The notes beneath the pieces are model-generated. The model made no database searches. It was not told the DNA's origin and saw only the letters and a program-made list of their open reading frames with translations. From positions 62,001 through 126,000 of the forward strand of contig NZ_JNFG01000003.1 in NCBI RefSeq assembly GCF_000729995.1: a stretch of DNA of 64,000 nucleotides, read 5' to 3'. Below are positions 28,701 through 37,069 of this stretch, in pieces. The stretch comes from Caballeronia sordidicola. GTDB taxonomy: Bacteria; Pseudomonadota; Gammaproteobacteria; Burkholderiales; Burkholderiaceae. A program made the position numbers and the translations under genes. How positions within the stretch are numbered: the first letter of the stretch is position 1; every line of letters begins with the position of its first letter.

Positions 28701-29077
28701 ACGGGATCATGATGGTCGACGTGGCGATCCAGTTACAGCGCAACGAAGGCATGCCGGCCAAGGAGGCGATTCATGCCGCCGCCGTCGTGCGTCTGCGGCC
28801 GATCATGATGACCACGTTCGCTGCCGTGCTCGGTGCGGTGCCGCTTGCGATCGGTATTGGCCAGGGCGCGTCGCTGCGCCAGCCGCTGGGTATTACCGTG
28901 ATGGGCGGCCTGATCCTGAGCCAGGTCTTTACGCTGTACACCACACCGGTGATCTACCTGTACCTGGACCGGCTGCGCTTCAAGCTCGTCAAGTGGTCTT
29001 CCGGATTGCCGTGGAACCGGCAAGCGGATCAAATAGGGCCGCCGGAGCAATCGGGGCAAACGGACACGAAGGCTTGA
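25733..29077 (+). CDS. mdtC: RND efflux pump subunit MdtC, with a Ser/Asn-rich insertion
   Basis: 1114 residues from a GTG overlapping the mdtB stop. RND landmarks are [20 protein letters not shown] and [24 protein letters not shown] in TM4. The protein is about 80 residues longer than usual MdtC because of a low-complexity Ser/Asn/Thr/Ala insertion at residues ~777-842 in the second periplasmic loop. The TGA stop lies in the terminal TTGAC of the IS element that follows, so the original C-terminus may have been different. Both RND subunits seem intact. Confidence 0.93.
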   Translation: [1114 protein letters not shown]

Positions 29078-29190
29078 CATGCTCCCCGACCTGAAGGACG
29101 GAGATTCCCACTTCAAAGAATGCAACCCGACATCATCTCAAAGAGACATGGGACTTACGCTTTCTCCATGGGCTGACACCGCCAGCCCGG
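29058..29190 (-). ncRNA. Predicted omega RNA (reRNA) at the tnpB 3' end
   Basis: In IS200/IS605 elements the TnpB guide RNA is made from the tnpB 3' end and right end and runs into flanking DNA. Here the minus strand past the tnpB stop has the typical right-end hairpin (CTCCGTCC, TTCA, then GGTCGGGGAG) and ends ATGTCAA. The predicted guide is the next ~16 nt, which are the last codons of mdtC read antisense. The boundaries are estimates; the 5' end overlaps tnpB. Confidence 0.4.
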
Positions 29191-30304
29191 CGGCCAAAAC
29201 ATTGCGCGCAGCGTTGATGTCGCGATCGTGGATTGCCCCGCATTCCGGGCATGTCCACGCACGGACCTTTAACGACATTTTGGCGACCGTATGCGCGCAG
29301 TCACTGCATCGCTTGCTGGATGGATACCAGCGATCGATACCGATCAGCGTGCGCCCATACCACTGCGCTTTGTACTCTAATTGCCGCCTAAACTCGGACC
29401 AGCCTGCATCGCTGATCGACTTGGACAGGCAGCGGTTCTTCTGCATGTTCTTGACGGATAGGTTTTCGATGGCGATTACTTGGTTTTCGTTGATCAACCT
29501 GGTCGAAAGTTTGTGCAGGAAGTCCCTACGGGAGTCTGCCGTCCTGGCATGCATGCGTGCGACTTTGAACTTTGCCTTCTTGCGATTGGCCGAGCCCTTT
29601 TGCTTCTTCGCGAGGCGCCGCGACAACTTTGCGAGCTTCGCCTCGTTCTTGCGGAATACATTTGGCGCGGCAATCTTCTCGCCATTCGAAAGAATCGCGA
29701 AATGGGTAAGCCCTAGGTCAATACCAATCTTTCCAGTGGCGACCGGGCGCGTGCTCACCACGTCGTCGCACAGCATTGAGACGTGGTGCCGGCCCGCCGT
29801 GTCCTTCGACACGGTGACTGTCGTTACCCTGGCGCCTTTGGGGATCGCGCGTGACCAGCGGATCGCGAGTGGCTCATCCATCTTCGCGAGCTTGAGCACC
29901 GCACCGTCCCACCTGAAAGCGCTCGCGGTATATTCAGCCGACTGCGTGCCATCCTTGCGCCTGAATTTTGGATACTTCGCCCGCTTGGCGAAAAAATTGG
30001 TGAACGCAATTTGCAAATGCCGAAGCGCCTGCTGTACGGGGACCGAACTCACTTCGTTGAGCCAAATGTGCTCCTCAGTCTTTTTAAGCGCAGTCAACGC
30101 TGCGGAGGTCTCGTGATAACCCATGCGTTCCCCCCGCTCATTCCAAGCATCTGTGCGTTGCCGGAGCATGTGGTTATAGGCGAAGCGCGCACATCCAAAC
30201 GTTCGCGCAAGAATCGCTTCCTGCTCGGGTGTAGGGTAAAACCGGAATCGGTATGTGCGCTTAGCTTCCATTCATCAGAACATACCACTGAGATGTTTGA
30301 GGCT
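29074..30304 (-). mobile_element. IS200/IS605-family element carrying tnpB only (IS1341 group)
   Basis: About 1.23 kb. It contains a full-length tnpB and no tnpA. The right end (minus strand, low coordinates) has the conserved hairpin followed by GTCAA at 29078-29074. The left end has a subterminal hairpin, AACAT (30279-30283) paired with ATGTT (30293-30297), and is flanked by GTCAA (30305-30309 on the plus strand, TTGAC on the minus), a typical target and TAM sequence. It is inserted between mdtC and its outer membrane gene, in the opposite orientation to the operon. Ends are inferred from family rules. Confidence 0.75.
29138..30271 (-). CDS. tnpB: TnpB, RNA-guided endonuclease of an IS200/IS605 element
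   Basis: 377 residues. The RuvC-like catalytic triad looks intact: D185 (IGIDLGL), E269 (IAIENLSV) and D351 (HDRDINAARN). A four-Cys zinc finger is present (C322, C325, C341, C344, in CSDC and CPEC). The N-terminal block RTYRFRFYPTPEQEAILART and the helix-turn-helix region are typical. TnpB proteins cut DNA at sites matching the element's guide RNA next to a TAM, which helps keep the element in place. No mutation suggests inactivation. No partner TnpA lies nearby, so the element would need one in trans. Confidence 0.92.
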   Translation of the reverse strand: MEAKRTYRFRFYPTPEQEAILARTFGCARFAYNHMLRQRTDAWNERGERMGYHETSAALTALKKTEEHIWLNEVSSVPVQQALRHLQIAFTNFFAKRAKYPKFRRKDGTQSAEYTASAFRWDGAVLKLAKMDEPLAIRWSRAIPKGARVTTVTVSKDTAGRHHVSMLCDDVVSTRPVATGKIGIDLGLTHFAILSNGEKIAAPNVFRKNEAKLAKLSRRLAKKQKGSANRKKAKFKVARMHARTADSRRDFLHKLSTRLINENQVIAIENLSVKNMQKNRCLSKSISDAGWSEFRRQLEYKAQWYGRTLIGIDRWYPSSKRCSDCAHTVAKMSLKVRAWTCPECGAIHDRDINAARNVLAAGLAVSAHGESVSPMSL

Positions 30305-30381
30305 GTCAAGTGGAGAACGGAAGCAGCGTCAAGACCGTCTCCTTTCCTGCACCTTAAGGCCGAGGCTTCTCGGAGACACTG

Positions 30382-31890
30382 ATGAAGATTTCCTCCAAAC
30401 CCCTGGCCGCCGCGGCGGCCCTGCTGCTCGGCGGCTGCATGGTCGGTCCGGACTACCACCGGCCGCAGGTCAGCGTTCCTGCGACCTTCCGCGAGCTACC
30501 CGGCTGGACCCAGGCCGAGCCAAATGCGAGCGGGCCGAAAGGCGCATGGTGGACCGGTTTCAACGATCCGCTGCTTGACGAGCTTGAACCGCAGGTCGAG
30601 GTGTCCAACCAGACCGTGGCGCAGGACTATGCCAAATACCAGGAGGCAATCGCCGAGGTGAAGGTCGCACGCTCCGGCCTGTTTCCGGTCATTGGCGTCA
30701 CCGGCTCGGGCACCCGGCAGCGCAGCGCAACCGGCACGTCGAGCACCAGCGCGAGCCGGAGTTTAAGCGGCATCCAGACGGTGAACAATTCGGGCTCACT
30801 CGAGGGCAATGTCAGTTGGGCGCCCGACCTGTGGGGTTCGGTGCGCCGCACGATTGAAGAGAATGCCGCGACCGCGCAGGCCAGCGAAGCGACGCTCGCC
30901 AATGCGACGCTCTCCGAACAGATTGCGCTCGCGACCGCGGTGATCCAGTTGCGTACCAGCGACGCCGATATCGACTTGCTGCAGCAAACGGTCAAGGCGT
31001 ACCAGCACTTCCTGAGCGTGGTGTCTGACCAGGACAAGTTCGGCACCGTCGCGCCTTCGGACGTGATCACCGCGCGCACCCAGCTCGAAACCGCGCAGTC
31101 GAACCTGATTGCGCTCGGTGTGGCACGCGCCCAAAACGAACATGCGATAGCGGTGCTGGTCGGCAAGAACCCTGAGGACCTGGTCATCCCGCACAGCACC
31201 ACGATGCCCACGTTGCCGGCCATTCCGGTTGGCGTTCCTTCGACCCTGCTGCAGCGCCGGCCCGATATCGCGACGGCCGAACGCCAGATGGCGTCCCAGA
31301 ATGCAGCGATCGGGGTCGCGGTCGCGGCGTATTACCCGACGGTGTCGTTGTCCGCACTGGACGGCTTTACGCAGTCGCCATTGGGCGGATTGCTGCGGGT
31401 TGCCAACTACGTCTGGTCACTCGGCGGCAGCGCCACTGAAACGCTGTTCGACGGCGGCGAGCGAAGCGGCGAAGTCGCTGCGGCCAAGGCGGCTTATCAG
31501 GCGGCTGTCGCGAATTACCGCGGCACCGTGCTGACCGCGTTTGAAGATGTCGAGAATGATTTGTCCGGCTTGCGGATCCTGGCCGAGCAGTCCGACGCGC
31601 TCGATGCCGCCGTGCGCGATGCAAACCGCGGCGCCGAAATTGCCTTCAACGAGTATCAGGCCGGCACCGTGGACTACACCACCGTGGCGACCGCCCAAGC
31701 GACCCAGTTGAACAATCAGCAAACCGCGTTGAACGTGCAGCAGTCGAGATTGCTCGATGCCGCTACGCTGATTGGCGACCTGGGCGGCGGATGGTCGGAC
31801 AGCACGTTGCACGATCCGCGGCATCCGGTGGAAGCGGCTAGTGCTGCGAGTCAGGTGAGTGGGGCGCTGGCGAATCCTGTAAGTCAGTGA
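30382..31890 (+). CDS. Outer membrane efflux lipoprotein (OprM/NodT family) of the mdtABC system
   Basis: 502 residues. Lipoprotein signal with lipobox LLGGC (C19) followed by MVGPDYHRPQ, the standard start of OprM/NodT proteins. Two OEP repeats follow (first near VAQDYAKYQEAIAEVKVARS, second near GVPSTLLQRRPDIATAERQM). It should form the trimeric TolC-like channel for MdtABC. It lies 1.3 kb after mdtC only because of the inserted IS element; without it the gap would be about 70 bp. Transcription from the mdt promoter must now cross the element. Confidence 0.93.
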   Translation: MKISSKPLAAAAALLLGGCMVGPDYHRPQVSVPATFRELPGWTQAEPNASGPKGAWWTGFNDPLLDELEPQVEVSNQTVAQDYAKYQEAIAEVKVARSGLFPVIGVTGSGTRQRSATGTSSTSASRSLSGIQTVNNSGSLEGNVSWAPDLWGSVRRTIEENAATAQASEATLANATLSEQIALATAVIQLRTSDADIDLLQQTVKAYQHFLSVVSDQDKFGTVAPSDVITARTQLETAQSNLIALGVARAQNEHAIAVLVGKNPEDLVIPHSTTMPTLPAIPVGVPSTLLQRRPDIATAERQMASQNAAIGVAVAAYYPTVSLSALDGFTQSPLGGLLRVANYVWSLGGSATETLFDGGERSGEVAAAKAAYQAAVANYRGTVLTAFEDVENDLSGLRILAEQSDALDAAVRDANRGAEIAFNEYQAGTVDYTTVATAQATQLNNQQTALNVQQSRLLDAATLIGDLGGGWSDSTLHDPRHPVEAASAASQVSGALANPVSQ

Positions 31891-32215
31891 AACGGGGGTG
31901 TTCACACGGAATGAAACTGGACGCGCCTCCGGACACGAAGGTGCGAATTCTGCATTCGTGCGTACTCGACGAATCGTGTAGTCAACGCCGGCACTTTGTG
32001 TCCGAGACGCTTTTTGGCGGGCCGGAAGGGAGCATTCTTACGTCCGTGCGCCGCTGCTAGAGACCGATGATCGAGTTCCGGTGTTTGTTCGGGCGCGGGC
32101 AAAAATTCAGAACGAGCCCACATACCCGAGAATATCCAACGGTCAAGCGGAGTAGTCTGCGCGCTCGCCGACACGCTCCCCTATACCGATGTCCGCGATT
32201 ACCGCCATGCCCCTG
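31891..32215. other. Intergenic region between convergent genes
   Basis: About 325 bp between the OprM-type gene and the peroxiredoxin-like gene. It contains one 90-codon minus-strand frame without family resemblance. I see no terminator hairpin with a U-tract. Confidence 0.4.
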
Positions 32216-32812
32216 CTAATCCTGTTCACCGATCGTTTGAGCGTACGTCCTTCCGTACGGGTAGAAGAGTTCCTTTCGGCCTTGCTGCCATGCCGCCTTG
32301 AGTTCGGGCGCCGTGATGTCCCAGTCCGGACGGCATTTCTTCGTCACAGCACGTAGGTCCTGGCGCAGCTCTTCCATAGTGGGACGGCCGAAGAACCAGT
32401 AGCCGTTGTAGATCTGATAGATGACGAGACCTGGTTCGAGGACGATCGTGTAGGGAATCATCGGATTGTGGCCCGGGTCGGTGTATTCCGCGATGTCGAG
32501 GTCCTTCTGTACGGTACGCCGCGGGTCCGACAGGAAGGGCCAGTGGGCGCCCAGTCCGCTGCGGAATTCATTGGTCTCGGTGATGTTGTCGGTACTGATC
32601 GTGACCAGCCGGCAATAGCCGACCTCGAGCTCACGATGCAATTGAACAAGCCCTTCGTGCTGGCGGCGGTCCTTGGGGCAGAAACCTCCGCGGCTCAGGA
32701 CCAGAACCATGGGGTTCTGCCCTTGCAGGTCTGAGAGCCTCCGGTGTTTGCCGGTGTGATCGGACAGATCATAGTCGGGAAAAGTGGCCCCTGGAATCAT
32801 GTCGGGTCGCAT
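32216..32812 (-). CDS. Peroxiredoxin-like (AhpC/TSA, redoxin fold) protein
   Basis: 198 residues. The thioredoxin-like core starts at IPGATFPDYDLSDHTGKHRRLSDLQG, then VLVLSRGGFCPKDRRQ with a single Cys (C45) in the peroxidatic position, although the classical PxxxTxxC context is not conserved. The C-terminal region has aromatic residues (YQIYNGYWFFGRPT). It may reduce peroxides or be a thiol reductase of unknown substrate. It is divergent from the second lacI gene with a 238-bp gap, and no link to the sugar operon is evident. Confidence 0.82.
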   Translation of the reverse strand: MRPDMIPGATFPDYDLSDHTGKHRRLSDLQGQNPMVLVLSRGGFCPKDRRQHEGLVQLHRELEVGYCRLVTISTDNITETNEFRSGLGAHWPFLSDPRRTVQKDLDIAEYTDPGHNPMIPYTIVLEPGLVIYQIYNGYWFFGRPTMEELRQDLRAVTKKCRPDWDITAPELKAAWQQGRKELFYPYGRTYAQTIGEQD

Positions 32813-33050
32813 ATGAAGGTATCCTCCTCAATTGTTCCGTGATCGGCTGCCCGTAAATCATACCGCCGTTGTGCAGTGGAATTGCGCAGCAAAAAAACGC
32901 AATCTTCAGTCAACTACCGGATGTAGCTAACCGGTGCAGTAACCCTTCGACGTTGTTCACTCGGTTTCCCGACACTCGATCAAGCTCCCTGCCCCCTTCA
33001 ACAAAATCCCCCGCGTTACACTACGCTCCACTCCAGCGGGGACTCCTCAA

Positions 33051-34070
33051 GTGGCAAAAGTACCCACGATTCGCGATGTCGCCGAACTGGCGGATGTGTC
33101 GAAGGCAACCGTTTCGCGCTACCTGAACGGTAGCCTCGCGCTGCCGCCCGAGACGGCCAAGCGCGTGGACGACGCCGTCGTCGCGCTCAACTATCGCCAG
33201 AACAGTCTGGCCCGGCGCCTGAGCATCGGTAGCAGCGAAACCATTGGCCTGGCCATGCCCGAAGTCGCTAACCCGTTCTTCGCGGAGCTCGCGGATGCCG
33301 TGGAGGAAGCCGCCTCCGAAAGCGGCTATGGCCTCGCGCTCTGCATCACGCGCAACAAGCTCGAGCGTGAGGCGCTTTATCTGCGCTGGCTCGATACCCG
33401 CCACCTCGACGGCCTGATCTTCGCGACCAATCGCCCGGACGACGGCTCGCTGCGCAGCCTGATTGGCGAGCGCGCCAATATCGTGCTGGTCGACGAGGAC
33501 GTGCCGGGTACCGACGTGCCCAAGGTGTTCGTCGACAATGTGGAAGGGAGCTATCTGGCGACTCGCCATTTGCTTGACGCGGGGCATCGGCGGATCGCGC
33601 ACGTGACCGGTCCCGAAACGCTGTTCACCGTGCAGGAACGGCTGGAAGGCTACCGCCGGGCGCTGGCCGAAGCACAAGTCCCCTTCGATACCAACCTTGT
33701 ACGTTACGGCGCCTACGACCGCCGCTTCGGGCGCGCCGCGGGTGCCGACCTGATCGCGTGCGCGCAACCGCCCACCGCGCTGTTCGCCACCAGCGACTAC
33801 ATCGCGGTCGGCGTGCTCGACGCCTTGCGCGAACGCGCGCTGGACGTGCCCGGCTACATGTCGATCGTCGGCTTCGATGACATGGAATTCGCCAGCCTCC
33901 TGATGCCGCCGATCACCACGGTGCGCCAGTCGGCCGCCGAGCTGGGCCGGACCGGCGTCGCCCTGCTGGTCGCGATGCTCACCGGCAAAGCCACGTCGTC
34001 GCCCACCGTGCGCCGCCTGCCGGTCGAGTTGATCGAACGCGCATCAGTCGGTCCGCCGCGCGCCGATTAG
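33051..34070 (+). CDS. LacI-family repressor of the BtpA/PfkB sugar operon
   Basis: 339 residues beginning with GTG. The HTH is VPTIRDVAELADVSKATVSRYLNG with the hinge NSLARRLSIGSSETIG. The sensor domain shows LAMPEVANPFFAELADAVEEA and LFATSDYIAVGVLDAL. It lies 201 bp upstream of the ABC binding protein and in the same direction; a palindromic operator and a sigma70-like promoter lie between them. It is therefore the likely local repressor of the eight-gene operon. The effector is unknown. Confidence 0.92.
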   Translation: MAKVPTIRDVAELADVSKATVSRYLNGSLALPPETAKRVDDAVVALNYRQNSLARRLSIGSSETIGLAMPEVANPFFAELADAVEEAASESGYGLALCITRNKLEREALYLRWLDTRHLDGLIFATNRPDDGSLRSLIGERANIVLVDEDVPGTDVPKVFVDNVEGSYLATRHLLDAGHRRIAHVTGPETLFTVQERLEGYRRALAEAQVPFDTNLVRYGAYDRRFGRAAGADLIACAQPPTALFATSDYIAVGVLDALRERALDVPGYMSIVGFDDMEFASLLMPPITTVRQSAAELGRTGVALLVAMLTGKATSSPTVRRLPVELIERASVGPPRAD

Positions 34071-34114
34071 CCTTCGCCTATCTCCGTACTTACCCTTATC
34101 TTTTTTTGAAACAG

Positions 34115-34143
34115 TTGACAGTCCAATACTCGCGGATTAATTT
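34115..34143 (+). promoter_or_regulatory. Predicted sigma70 promoter of the sugar operon
   Basis: TTGACA (34115-34120), 17-bp spacer, TAATTT (34138-34143). The -35 box is perfect and the -10 box weak. It leaves a ~120-nt leader before the binding-protein ATG and abuts the LacI operator. Confidence 0.55.
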
Positions 34144-34146
34144 TTA

Positions 34147-34158
34147 TAAACCGGTTTA
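34147..34158. promoter_or_regulatory. LacI-family operator of the sugar operon
   Basis: TAAACCGGTTTA, a 12-bp perfect palindrome with central CG, placed right after the -10 box over the expected transcription start. This is the classical repressor position. It is the only such palindrome I saw between the lacI gene and the operon. Confidence 0.7.
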
Positions 34159-34271
34159 CAAGCGAACGGCGCAATGTCGGTTGCGCCCATGAAGTCCTTC
34201 TTTAACCACCGGCCGCGGGGCGCTCATGGAGCGCGCGAGCCACGTCCGGATCAACCAGGAAAGGGATTCCA

Positions 34272-35216
34272 ATGAGCGCAGCAGTGAATTTCCGCCGTAT
34301 GACCGCCGTCTTGTTGAGCGCTACGTTGCTTTCCATTGCGGGCAGTGCGGTGGCGGCAGGCAAAAAGATCGCCATGGTGCAGATCAACCAGGAGGCGCTG
34401 TTTTTCACGCAGATGGACCAGGGAGCCCAGGCAGCTGCAAAAGCCGCGGGCGTCGAGCTTGCCATCTTCAACTCGAACAACGACCCGAGCGCGCAGAACA
34501 ACGCGATCGAAACCTATATCCAGCAAAAGGTCGATGCCATTCTCGTGGTCGCCATCGATGTGAACGGCATCAAGCCCGCCATCACGGAAGCCAAGAAAGC
34601 CGGCATTCCGGTGGTGACCATCGACGCTATCGTCGACGGTGACAACTCAGTGCAAGTCGGCGTGGACAACAAGAAAGTCGGCGAAGACATCGGCAAGTAC
34701 ACGGCGAATTACATCAAGACAAATCTTGGCGGTAACGCGAACATTGGCGTGGTCGGTGCGCTGAATTCGTTCATCCAGAACGTGCGCCTCGATGGCTTCA
34801 AGGCGGGCATCGCGACGGTGCCGGGCGCAAAGATAGTCTCTACCGTCGATGGGCAAAACGTTCAGGATCAAGCGCAAACCGCCGCCGAAAACCTGATTTC
34901 CGCCAATCCGAATTTGCAGATTGTCTATGCAACCGGTGAGCCTGCATTGATCGGTCTCGTTGCGGCAACATCGGCACAGGACGCCACCGGCCGCGTGAAG
35001 ATTGTCGGTTGGGACTTGAGCGCCCAGGCCATCAAGGGCATTGATGCCGGCTTCGTGACAGCAGTGGTTCAGCAGGACCCGGAAGGCGAAGGCCACGCCG
35101 CCCTGAATGCCGCGATGAAGCTCATCAACAAGCAGCCGGTCCAGAAAAACATCTCGGTACCGGTGACGATCGTGACCAAGGCGAACGTCGGTAAATACCG
35201 GGCCATCTTCAAGTAA
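34272..35216 (+). CDS. Periplasmic sugar-binding protein (RbsB type)
   Basis: 314 residues. Signal peptide with a hydrophobic core and cleavage after SAVA (MTAVLLSATLLSIAGSAVA). The mature domain shows the type-1 pattern of ribose/galactose binding proteins: IAMVQINQEALFFTQMDQGAQAAAKAAG, AILVVAIDVNGIKPAI and VVQQDPEGEGHAALNAAM. A D-ribose-like pentose or other small sugar is expected, not more specific. First gene of the CUT2-type operon. Confidence 0.93.
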   Translation: MSAAVNFRRMTAVLLSATLLSIAGSAVAAGKKIAMVQINQEALFFTQMDQGAQAAAKAAGVELAIFNSNNDPSAQNNAIETYIQQKVDAILVVAIDVNGIKPAITEAKKAGIPVVTIDAIVDGDNSVQVGVDNKKVGEDIGKYTANYIKTNLGGNANIGVVGALNSFIQNVRLDGFKAGIATVPGAKIVSTVDGQNVQDQAQTAAENLISANPNLQIVYATGEPALIGLVAATSAQDATGRVKIVGWDLSAQAIKGIDAGFVTAVVQQDPEGEGHAALNAAMKLINKQPVQKNISVPVTIVTKANVGKYRAIFK

Positions 35217-35271
35217 GCCCGTCAAGTAAGCCCTTCAACCAGGTCCGCTTCGGCTTCCTCGGAGGATCAAT

Positions 35272-36060
35272 ATGCAAACCGATGCGGCAACGCCGCGCGT
35301 TCGCATGCAGAACATCGCCAAGAGTTATGGCGCCGTGCAGTCGTTGCGCGGCGTTGACCTGCACGTGATGCCCGGTGAAGTGCTCGGGCTCGTTGGCGAC
35401 AACGGCGCGGGCAAGTCGACCGTCTCGAAGGTGCTGTCGGGTGCGGTGATACCGGACAGCGGCAGCATCGAAATAGACGGCAAGCGGGTCAGTTTCTCCG
35501 ACCCGGGCGATGCTCGCGCGCATCACATCGAAATGGTTTATCAGGATTTGTCGCTGTGCAATACGGTCGATGTCGCCGGCAACCTGTTCCTCGGCCGCGA
35601 GCCCATGCGCCGCATCTGCGGTGTGCAGGTGCTCGATCATCGCAAGATGCATCACGACGCGCGCGACATGCTGAACAACCTCGGTATCCGCATCCCGAGC
35701 ACGAAGCTGGATGTGGAAAACCTGTCGGGCGGCCAGCGTCAGGCCATCGCGATTTCGCGGGCCGTATCGTTCGATCCGAAAGTGTTGATCATGGATGAAC
35801 CCACGGCCGCGCTGGCCGTGGCCGAAGTCGAAGCGGTGCTGGAACTCGTGCGCACGATCAGCGAGCGCGGTGTCAGCGTGATCCTGATCAGCCACCGCCT
35901 GCAGGACCTGTTCCTGGTGTGCGATCGCATCAGCGTGATGTACGAAGGGCAGAACGTCGCGGACCGGAAGATCGGCGAGACGAATCTGGAGGAGATCGTC
36001 GATCTGATCGTGGGTCACAAGTTCAGCGCTCGCTCGGCACGCGCGCTTGCGGAGGATTGA
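35272..36060 (+). CDS. Sugar ABC transporter ATPase (single-domain, CUT2)
   Basis: 262 residues. Walker A is GDNGAGKSTVSKVLSG, the signature LSGGQRQAIAISRAVSFDP, Walker B LIMDEPTAALAVAEVEAV, and the switch His in ILISHRLQDLF. It is a single nucleotide-binding domain, about half the length of RbsA, so two copies would pair. It ends one base before the permease start, indicating coupling. GGAGG-type Shine-Dalgarno before the ATG. Confidence 0.93.
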   Translation: MQTDAATPRVRMQNIAKSYGAVQSLRGVDLHVMPGEVLGLVGDNGAGKSTVSKVLSGAVIPDSGSIEIDGKRVSFSDPGDARAHHIEMVYQDLSLCNTVDVAGNLFLGREPMRRICGVQVLDHRKMHHDARDMLNNLGIRIPSTKLDVENLSGGQRQAIAISRAVSFDPKVLIMDEPTAALAVAEVEAVLELVRTISERGVSVILISHRLQDLFLVCDRISVMYEGQNVADRKIGETNLEEIVDLIVGHKFSARSARALAED

Positions 36061-36061
36061 C

Positions 36062-37066
36062 ATGGAACTCGCCATGCACGACAACAAGTCCAAGGCGCCG
36101 CGCCTGTCGCTCAGGCACTTGCTCGGCCGCAATGCAGGCGTAGCGAGCATCGCAGCATTCTTCATTGTCTGCGCCCTCGCCTTTACGCTCACGACGCACA
36201 CATTTCTCACCGCCGGCAACCTGCTCAACGTGCTCCGTCAAAGCGCGCCGCTGCTGATCGTCGCCACGACCATGACGCTCGTCATCACGACGGGCGGTAT
36301 CGACTTGTCGATCGGCTCCACGCTCGCACTGGTGGGCGCGCTCTCGGCCATCGCGTTGCGCGCCGGCGCGCCGGGCATCGTGGTGCTGCTCGGTGGCCTC
36401 TCGCTGGGTGCGCTGATCGGCGCCATCAACGGCTACTTCATCGCGTTTGCGGGAATGCCTGCGTTCATCGTGACATTGGGGACACTGTCGGTCGTGCGCG
36501 GTATCGCGTTGCTGATCACACAGGGATTTTCAGTGCCGATCGAAAACGACGGCTGGTTCGTCGAACTCGGCCGCGGCCGTTTGCTCGGCGTGCCAACGCC
36601 CGCGGTCATCGCGATCGTCACGCTGCTCGCGGGATGGGTCACGCTGCGGCATACGCGGTTCGGGCGCTATGTCACCGGCATAGGTACGAACTCGGAAGGC
36701 GTGCGGCGCGCGGGTGTCAACGTGCGCGCCGTCACCCTGAAAGTCTATGTCCTCAGCGGCGCAGCAGCGGGTCTCGCCGGACTTATCACAACGGCGCGGC
36801 TCGGCAGCGGGTCGTCGAATCAGGGTGTAGGTTTTGAACTTGCCGTGATCGCTGCGGTTGTGCTCGGCAGTACCGATCTCTTTGGCGGCAGGGGCACCAT
36901 TCTCGGCACCTTGCTGGGAGCGCTGACCATCGCAGTGCTCGGCAACGGGCTGATCCTGATCAACGTCTCGCCGTTCTATACGCAGATCATCCAGGGCGCG
37001 ATCATGCTGCTTGCGATATGGCTCAATACGCGCATCTTCTCGGCGCAACGGCGCAAGAAAGGCTAA
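36062..37066 (+). CDS. Sugar ABC transporter permease (RbsC type)
   Basis: 334 residues from the ATG at 36062; a frame starting 15 bp upstream overlaps the ATPase and is not used. It has about eight to ten membrane segments, and the RbsC-like motifs LVITTGGIDLSIGSTLALVGAL, GMPAFIVTLGTLSVVRGIAL and GRYVTGIGTNSEGVRRAGVNV. It forms the inner-membrane channel with the ATPase. The next gene starts 3 bp after its stop. Confidence 0.94.
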   Translation: MELAMHDNKSKAPRLSLRHLLGRNAGVASIAAFFIVCALAFTLTTHTFLTAGNLLNVLRQSAPLLIVATTMTLVITTGGIDLSIGSTLALVGALSAIALRAGAPGIVVLLGGLSLGALIGAINGYFIAFAGMPAFIVTLGTLSVVRGIALLITQGFSVPIENDGWFVELGRGRLLGVPTPAVIAIVTLLAGWVTLRHTRFGRYVTGIGTNSEGVRRAGVNVRAVTLKVYVLSGAAAGLAGLITTARLGSGSSNQGVGFELAVIAAVVLGSTDLFGGRGTILGTLLGALTIAVLGNGLILINVSPFYTQIIQGAIMLLAIWLNTRIFSAQRRKKG

Positions 37067-37069
37067 GCG

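Noticed and set aside
30255-30578. 107-codon plus-strand frame across the IS left end into the OMF gene
   Set aside because: It is the phase into which mdtC would read without the IS, not an independent gene.
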